64,000 nucleotides of DNA. Origin: Berberis thunbergii. Lineage: Eukaryota > Streptophyta > Magnoliopsida > Ranunculales > Berberidaceae. A program made the translations under genes and the position numbers. Below are positions 57,913 to 64,000 of the stretch, in pieces. Below the pieces are notes generated by a model that was given only the letters and a program-made list of their open reading frames with translations, was not told where the DNA came from and did no database searches. Each line of letters opens with the position of its first letter. The stretch's first letter is position 1. Where the stretch lies: positions 62,001-126,000 of the forward strand of contig QNQO01005758.1 in assembly GCA_003290165.1 (NCBI GenBank), given 5' to 3'.

Positions 57913-58629
57913 TAGGTGTGGGCATCCCATCCCACAATCATGATCCCGTCCCGTCCCAAAATTTTTGAGTCTTTTTGGGATTAATCAAAACCATTATGAT
58001 CCTGTTCCCTCCCGATCTAGAGTGGGATTGGATCGAGATGAAGATATTCAATCTCGCTCATTCCATCCCGTCCCGAAATTAGGTTAGTATGTTACTGTCA
58101 AATCATTTGTATTGTTCAATAAAATAAATTCATGTATTCTACTAATTGTCTTTGGTCATAACTATATCAATTAACATATTCTACTAATTTAATGGCATGA
58201 CACAATTTTCACATTTTCTATCATGTTACTTTCACTATGGATTTATAAAGATGGGGAACTGTGTTATTTTCACTGTGGATGCATAAAGATGGGGAAACCA
58301 ATTTTCCTAAGAAATAAATCATTTGAGCAAGTCTGTCACTTTCACATATTTATTGTATTATCTGTTTAGATAAACACTTGCTCAAGTAGCTAGATTATTC
58401 AACATTGCTTAAAAAATTGATAAAACATGAATATCGCTATAGAATGAGTGGACTGGATGGAAATGATACTCTAAATTAGGGTTAGAGTATTTTACATGCT
58501 CATCCCGCAACGAACCAAGTCGGGATGGGACGAGGCTAGGATGATGTCTATCCAATCCTGATTTCATCTCAATCTCGAATGAACGAGATATGATAGGAAT
58601 GAGGTCCATCACGTCTCGTGCCTACCCTA
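57913..58629. mobile_element. hAT-type MITE, family A, copy 2
   Basis: Termini TAGGTGTGGGC and CCTACCCTA (inverted, imperfect), flanked by ATAAACGT and ATAAACAT, an 8-bp TSD with one change. It shares CCCGTCCCGATC-type subterminal words and length (717 against 724 bp) with the copy at 34406-35129. Confidence 0.72.
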
Positions 58630-59546
58630 ATAAACATTCCCCTTCATTGCGTCAGCCGAGCTTAAGTCATGCACATAGTTAAATGCCTTCATCAATGTAC
58701 TCATTATATAAGGTAAATAAAAATGTACGAGAAGAGAATGTAGATTCTATTGAATCACGAATTTTCTCGCATGAGACTCCTAAAATAGTCAAATTAATTC
58801 CCTAAATCATCCCCTATAATAAGTCTACATCCGACTTCCATCTGGTCCAGAATTAAGTGTAGCCTATATCACAAGCTCATGTTTCTACGATCTCAATATG
58901 CATTTACTTGAATGATGCTACAAATCAAATTTAAGGGGAATCAAATATTTAATTTTCTAAATTTTTTAGACTAATTATTAATACTATTTTTTTAAAAACC
59001 TCTAAATTTTTTAATTAGTCAAATTAAAATTAATAATAGTATATATTTAATAATATTATAATTGAAACTAATAATAGTATAATTATATGAAGTTAAAATT
59101 AATAATAGTATAATTGAAATTAAATTAGTATAAAAAAGTTGAAGATATATTGAAATAATGATGATAAAATAAAAATATGGGATGTAGTTGGAGTGATAAA
59201 GAAATAAAAGGACCCCTAAATTTAATTTTTGATTAAAATGGGAGATGATTTATCCTCATTTTAACTTTTACAATACATAATTTGGCTGTGATTAATGAGC
59301 TGCTGGTACATTGGAAGGTCAAGAAATTCCCTACATCAGTTAAAATCCACATCATAAAATTTTAAACGGCTTATTCGCTTAACTTGCTTGTTCTCTATAA
59401 AACTCCACCCATATATTCCCCAAAAAAGCAAAAAAAATCCGAAACCCACTTAAATCAACATCATCTCATATATTCCCAAAAATGAAATTTTTTGCAAAAT
59501 AAAATATAAATAAATTTTTTTAAAATCCAAAATTTGTTTATAAGAA

Positions 59547-59556
59547 GCCACGTGGC
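59547..59556. promoter_or_regulatory. G-box GCCACGTGGC
   Basis: A perfect 10-bp palindrome about 420 bases upstream of the kinase start codon. Confidence 0.6.
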
Positions 59557-59891
59557 ATCCAACCTTAGTACAACCTGGATTTTCTCTCCATTTTATCAGC
59601 AAAAACGAATTCATTCGTTCAGACTCTCTCTTCATGTCTCTCTTCTTCACCTTTTCTTCTCCTCTTTAATCTCACCTCTCTCTCTCTTTCTCACATCTCT
59701 ATCTGCGTGTCTTCAAGCTTCGTCTTTTACTTAGGGTTTCTGATCCAAAACCACACAGATAGCCCAGACACACTCTCAAGATTCTCTCTTTCACAGACAT
59801 AAGACAGAGAGAGTGTTTACAAACCCTAGGTGTTTGTGTTGGGTCCAATTCAATTCAGTCGATCTGCAACACACAGATTGAGCTGTTGTTG

Positions 59892-59915
59892 ATGATTAGA
59901 GCACAAATGCTATAA
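59892..59915 (+). other. short upstream ORF in the CRK leader
   Basis: ATG-ATT-AGA-GCA-CAA-ATG-CTA-TAA, seven codons plus stop, ending 58 bases before the kinase ATG. It could lower translation of the main frame if it is in the mature leader. Confidence 0.4.
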
Positions 59916-59973
59916 CAATTTAGGGTTTTTTTTTTGGTAGCTTAGATAGGTGTTTGGTAAGGGAGGAGAGGAG

Positions 59974-60558
59974 ATGGGGATTTGCACTTCAAAACCTTCT
60001 ACTTCTCCCAAGCCAAATATATTCTCCCCCACTCGAGAACAACAACATCAACAACAACCCATTGAAAATCCCAACCCCAAACCTCCACTTTCCCCAATTA
60101 ATGGCGAAACAGAGGCCCAAACTGAAAACCCAAACGAGGAGAAGCAGAAAGAGGAAGTAGAAGTTGTAAAGCGATCACCGTTCTTCCCTTTTTACAGTCC
60201 CAGCCCAGCTCACTACTTGTTTAAGAAGAAATCTCCGGCACCCAGTTCTAATTCTACTCCCAGGAGGTTTTTTAAGCGCCCCTTTCCTCCGCCATCTCCG
60301 GCAAAGCACATTCGGGCTGTGTTGGCTCGGAGGCATGGATCAGTGAAGCCGAATGAAGCTTCGATTTCGGAGGATGGGGAGGGAGATGGTGCAAGTGGGT
60401 TGGATAAGAGTTTTGGGTATTCGAAGAACTTTTCAAGCAAGTATGAGCTTGGGGACGAGGTTGGAAGAGGACATTTTGGGTATACTTGTGCCGCAAAGTT
60501 TAAGAAAGGAGAACTCAAGGGTCAAGATGTTGCTGTTAAAGTCATCCCTAAAGCCAAG
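59974..60558 (+). other. CRK: CRK exon 1
   Basis: 195 codons: N-terminal variable region, [10 protein letters not shown] signature, glycine loop and the VAVK lysine. The donor GTTTTA follows AAG. Residues 20-65 are Gln/Pro/Glu-rich and probably disordered. Confidence 0.93.
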
Positions 60559-61509
60559 GTTTTATTTTTATCTTGATTTCTCTCTTTCTGTGGAATCATA
60601 ATTCAGCTTTTGTTGTTGGAATGATTTTAATTGATTTGAATTTCAACTCATCAGTGGAGTCAGGATAGTTTATTACTGAATTTTGTCATATTTTCTGCAA
60701 TTTGTATGTCTTGGTGATGAAAATCTCTCTTTCTGATTTTCTCTCACTGTCTTCTTATTTGCATACTTTGTAGGTGTTTTAATTGATTATATTATGGGGT
60801 TTTCGGTAATATTTGTGGCTTGACTTATAGATTCCTAGCCATGGTTCCCCTAGATATGGTTCTCGTCAGCTTGCGTTTTATGTTGAAAATTGGTAATTAT
60901 ATGCCTGTCGAAGACGGGGAAGAAAGAAATTTTGTAGTGGTTGGCATAGACTGACGAGTTTTAGGTATTGACTAAAAAAGCTGTTCGTAGTGGGTGGTGA
61001 TCTGAAGCCTTTTGGGGCGTGGTAATAGAAATGCACCGAATTGGCTTATGTTAGAAGCTGAAATAGCATGTACAAGGAGCTAATGGGAAGTGGAGGCTTT
61101 ATTCTCTCCCAGAATTTTCTGCCTTTTGAAATTTATGATGACTGAATGGTGAATTAGACCTTCAAGCCAAGGCTATTGAGTGAGTTTCTTCATGCTCTCT
61201 ACAGCAAGAAAATTCATGCAGTCGGTTTGATTCGTTGCTATTTTGCTGCATTTAATGGATATAATGGGTAAAGAGTTCCTTAGATACTTTGCCTTTTTTG
61301 GATGGAATTATCAGGAGGGTTTATAGGTTTTTTCAATTGAAGAACTTCCACGTGTTGGTGTTGCTGTCAAACTAGTTATTATCATTCTTGGATAGGATTT
61401 GTAAGAGCTGATAAAAAAATGGTTTTATGGATATCAAGATATCACACTCAGAAAGGAGCAAGAGAAGAGATTGTGGCTGGTTTTGTTCATTGAGGAGGGT
61501 GGTCTAATG

Positions 61510-61585
<76 letters not shown>

Positions 61586-61596
61586 TATTATTATTA

Positions 61597-61627
<31 letters not shown>

Positions 61628-63139
61628 AATTATATGATCTTATAAATGTGGGAAAATGATTCCAGTCTACGTTACCTTTTTCCTCATGCCAGATAGCCTC
61701 CTTTATGCATATATCAGTAACTGCATCTGTTCGGTGTTTTTCTGTCGTTGAGTGGAAGTCAATAAATATCCATTTGGCACTTCATAATATAAATGTCTTT
61801 AATGCTCCCTATCTTGGTAGTACTGACTTATTTTTTTTTTTGTGCAGATGACCACAGCCATTGCAATTGAGGACGTGAGAAGAGAGGTCAAAATCTTGAG
61901 AGCTTTGACAGGTCATGATCATCTAGTGCAATTCTTTGATGCATATGAAGACCATGAGAATGTCTACATAGTTATGGAGTAAGCTTGAAACTCAATGCCA
62001 TTTTAATCAAAATCTTTTAATTTGTTCAACATGCTCCTATACCTTTTTTTTGTGCTTAAATAGAATCATAGGCCAAAGTCTGTTTTGTGCTGAACTATAG
62101 AATTATAAATAGAAAGTATGATTGCACTTGGGACAACCACCTAGTTGGTGAGGTTATAACTGAGGCACGTCATTTGCTGGTTGAAAATTATTTTCAAACC
62201 ACCCTCTTTGGCTTGGGCTTGACCCTGGCCGCCAAGAATAGTTGGGAGGCTCCCCTGAACCTGGGTAAGGCCCTACAAGAAGAAAAAAATGGTCTACTAA
62301 CAAGAGGACTACTCACATGTGGATGCATGCTTACGTACATACATAATATCTATGAATGTTGTAATACTAGATTGTCTACTCATTGGAATTTAACTTGTTT
62401 TCTGCCAGAGTCGTGTGAAATAGTTTTGTTTTATGCAAGTTAGACATCTTTCATCCAGAAGCAAATGTAGGTCATGGCTTAGAACTATCAATGTATCGAG
62501 ATTTTATGTTCAGAGAGAGAGACCATTTAGATCAAATGACCACTGATTGCCACTTCGTCCAAGTCAAAGAAAGACAATACCTGCGCAAAATCCAGATCAA
62601 TGCATAGATCAAGCTATAAGTCTGTTTATAGCCAACTCATAATATCAAGTTTCGTCGACGTAGGCTAAGTTGGAATATATCCTTAATTATTATAATTATT
62701 TTTGGTCTTTCTATCCTCCACCCCTCCTTCCCACCCAAAAAAAAAAAAACTAGGATTCACATCGTATCCGTTGATCGTATGAATGTTTCTATGAGTCAGG
62801 CGACACTCATTTTATATTCTGGCAAGGCCCAAGAAAGATATTTATGGGTTTTGTTTGTATATTTCAGGTTATGTGAAGGAGGTGAGCTCTTAGATAGAAT
62901 ACTTTCAAGGTATTTATTTCTTAATTATTTTTGTTCAACTTCATCTTCGTATATTGAAATTTAAGATTTATGAGGAATATAAGGAAGAAATCGACTGCTG
63001 CTGATAATAATGCTACCTTTCCATGTATAGAGGTGGGAAATACACAGAAGATGATGCGAAGGCTGTCATGGTACAAATATTGAAGGTTGTGGCTTTTTGT
63101 CATCTCCAGGGTGTGGTACACCGGGATCTTAAACCAGAG
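59974..63139 (+). CDS. CRK: CDPK-related protein kinase (CRK), exons 1-4, 3' part outside window
   Basis: Ser/Thr kinase of the plant CRK (CDPK-related) family, membrane-anchored by N-myristoylation. Exons: 59974-60558, 61848-61978, 62868-62909, 63031-63139; all introns are GT-AG and the frame is kept. The ATG at 59974 gives MGICTSKP, with Gly2 for myristoylation and Cys4 for palmitoylation. The family signature [20 protein letters not shown] precedes the kinase domain. Visible kinase motifs: GRGHFG (164-169), Lys189 in VAVKVI, Glu208 in REVKIL, hinge [11 protein letters not shown], and HRDLKPE (283-289) with catalytic Asp285. The DFG, activation loop and degenerate C-terminal EF-hands of CRKs lie beyond the window, since the family is about 600 residues. 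No stops or frameshifts are seen. 'CRK' here is not the cysteine-rich receptor kinase family. Confidence 0.93.
61510..61626. repeat. (ATT)n microsatellite in CRK intron 1
   Basis: About 38 ATT units with two short interruptions (TATATT). It makes the open stretch of isoleucines at this place artificial. Confidence 0.9.
61848..61978 (+). other. CRK: CRK exon 2
   Basis: It follows a T-rich acceptor TTTGTGCAG. It codes [20 protein letters not shown] through NVYIVM and two bases of the next codon; donor GTAAGC. Confidence 0.93.
62868..62909 (+). other. CRK: CRK exon 3 (42 bases)
   Basis: A micro-exon coding the hinge and next helix, [13 protein letters not shown]. Acceptor TATTTCAG, donor GTATTT. 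Both boundary codons are split and restored by the splice. Confidence 0.9.
63031..63139 (+). other. CRK: CRK exon 4
   Basis: [20 protein letters not shown] through [13 protein letters not shown]. Acceptor ATGTATAG, donor GTACCT. The exon ends exactly after the catalytic loop Glu; the next exon, expected to begin with NFLF, is not within the window. Confidence 0.92.
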
Positions 63140-63299
63140 GTACCTTTTCACACATGCTTACTTTGCCTAGAAATATTCAATTGTTTGAAAACCCTGATCT
63201 GTGAAATGACCAACTTTACTTTTTTTTTTAATTAATTAATTAATTTATTTATTATGTATGTGTATAGATTTTTTCATGATTTCTTGATATCCAAATCAA

Positions 63300-63621
63300 T
63301 GCAGAAGTCGATAATTAGGAGTTTTTGTTTATATGATAGAATTGAAGCTGTAAATAAAAAGGATGCGATAATTGAATAAAATAAATTGACAATAAACGAA
63401 ATAAAATGCATAGAAGAATTAAACTGATAAACAAAATAAACTTCTTTTCATCAATCAACTATCTACAATGAACAACCAACACTCATATTTATAATTAATC
63501 TAACTTCTAAAACAAACCCTAAACCTTATACGAAACCAATGTCCTAACTAGGTTGTTATTAAATATGTCATAGTACAATATAATTAAGAAATACTATTCC
63601 TAAAACAAACCTATTACATCA
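63300..63621 (-). repeat. 3' LTR of a minus-strand gypsy-like element in CRK intron 4
   Basis: On the minus strand it runs TGATGTAATAGG to CGACTTCTGCA, 322 bp with TG...CA ends. The purine tract ATGAGGGGAAAT precedes it on the minus strand. The TSD partner lies beyond the window; the left flank is ATCAA (63295-63299). Confidence 0.6.
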
Positions 63622-64000
63622 ATTTCCCCTCATTGAAGAAGCTCGTCCTCGAGCTTAAAGTTGAAGGAGTCTAACGAGCATAAGCAATTGGTCACTGAAC
63701 ATAAGGCGAAATGTACTCGAATTAGTTGTCCCGAAACTTGAAAGGATACGCACTGGCTAAAAATCGAGGAACCAACTCAGAAAAAAACCAATGTGACTCA
63801 AATAATCGGAAGCTGCAAGAAACCTGAGAAGACCCTGCGCATATGCTTGTATCACAAAAATGCCGCAGTACGAATCAATATAATCATTGTCACTCATGTA
63901 TCTGCTGCTGTAGGAACATCCTCTGGTTTTTAAAAATGAGAAAGAAGTCACATAAGTCAAATGGCTCACAAGTCGAAAATCGTATGCGTGACGGTGCTCT
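63622..64000 (-). mobile_element. internal 3' end of the same element, continuing past the window
   Basis: The minus strand reads DSFNFKLEDELLQ and stops just before the purine tract. This is the polyprotein tail also seen in degraded form near 1600-1656. Upstream minus-strand reading (63757-63969) is open but I do not recognise it. The element is therefore a gypsy-like LTR retrotransposon lying opposite to the kinase gene within its intron. Confidence 0.5.

Larger units (their letters stand above)
58630..59973 (+). promoter_or_regulatory. upstream region and leader of the CRK kinase gene
   Basis: A TATA-like CTATAAAAC lies at 59395-59403. A palindromic G-box, GCCACGTGGC, lies at 59547-59556; the CACGTG core is bound by bZIP/bHLH factors in plants and is a common ABA or light element. 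A CT-rich tract (TCTCTCTCTCTTTCTC) at about 59677-59700 is typical of plant 5' leaders. The transcription start is not defined by sequence alone: if it lies after the TATA-like motif the G-box is in the leader, otherwise it is upstream. Confidence 0.45.

Noticed and set aside
61471..61659. Poly-isoleucine ORF
   Set aside because: Translation of the (ATT)n microsatellite in a kinase intron.
62087..62443. 118-codon frame in CRK intron 2, with a tRNA-like TAGTTGGTGAGG word near 62142
   Set aside because: Lies wholly within a well-defined intron; no B-box partner or SINE tail, so neither a gene nor a supported SINE.
1..64000. CRISPR arrays, bacterial operons, rRNA or intact tRNA genes
   Set aside because: None seen; the tandem repeats present lack the short repeat and unique spacer pattern, and the tRNA-like motifs are in a SINE or Helitrons.

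Overview
This is a 64 kb window of a eudicot plant nuclear genome. It is AT-rich, dense in plant-type transposable elements (Helitrons, a Tat-type Ty3/gypsy element, CACTA, hAT and Mutator-like elements, an RTE LINE, a tRNA-derived SINE), and has one clearly functional intron-containing gene at the right edge. The species cannot be named from the sequence.

Layout. 1-1809: an internally deleted Ty3/gypsy-like element. 2165-5776: a Helitron end, then three non-autonomous Helitrons of about 1.15 kb joined head to tail on the + strand. 5960-6411: a 5'-truncated RTE LINE with a perfect 17-bp target-site duplication (TSD). 7508-10618: a second Helitron tandem, on the - strand, interrupted by a + strand Helitron. 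12478-14226: six copies of a ~290-bp tandem repeat. 14639-17310: a LINE-derived unit with one intact 703-codon ORF1-like gene (DUF4283 plus CCHC knuckle) and no reverse transcriptase. 19006-20413: a probable solo LTR. 20780-22477: a third Helitron cluster. 22544-23976: a Mutator-like element carrying an exon-intron-exon gene fragment. 24880-25078: a SINE. 25233-26578: a terminal-inverted-repeat unit with an inner ~190-bp tandem repeat. 26680-27590: unidentified exon-like pieces. 32890-33107: a decayed RNase H domain. 34406-35129 and 57913-58629: two copies of one hAT-type MITE family.

35161-53018 is the largest structure: a minus-strand, non-autonomous Tat-lineage Ty3/gypsy element. It has a decayed gag, a protease cut off at its active site, a ~128-bp tandem repeat array in place of most of pol, and a long gene remnant on the opposite strand. 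A much younger 8.7 kb LTR element (38091-46820) lies inside that antisense gene. It has 2,020-bp LTRs that read as identical, and one 407-codon ORF. A 610-bp hAT MITE sits in the outer element's 5' LTR.

53248-56304 is a CACTA-like element that has captured the last exon of a temperature-induced lipocalin (TIL) gene.

59974 to beyond the right edge is the host gene: a CDPK-related protein kinase (CRK), with exons 1-4 visible and the rest outside the window. Its fourth intron holds a minus-strand LTR retrotransposon that also runs off the window. The other coding stretches belong to mobile elements or are relics, so there is no gene pathway to describe beyond the kinase.
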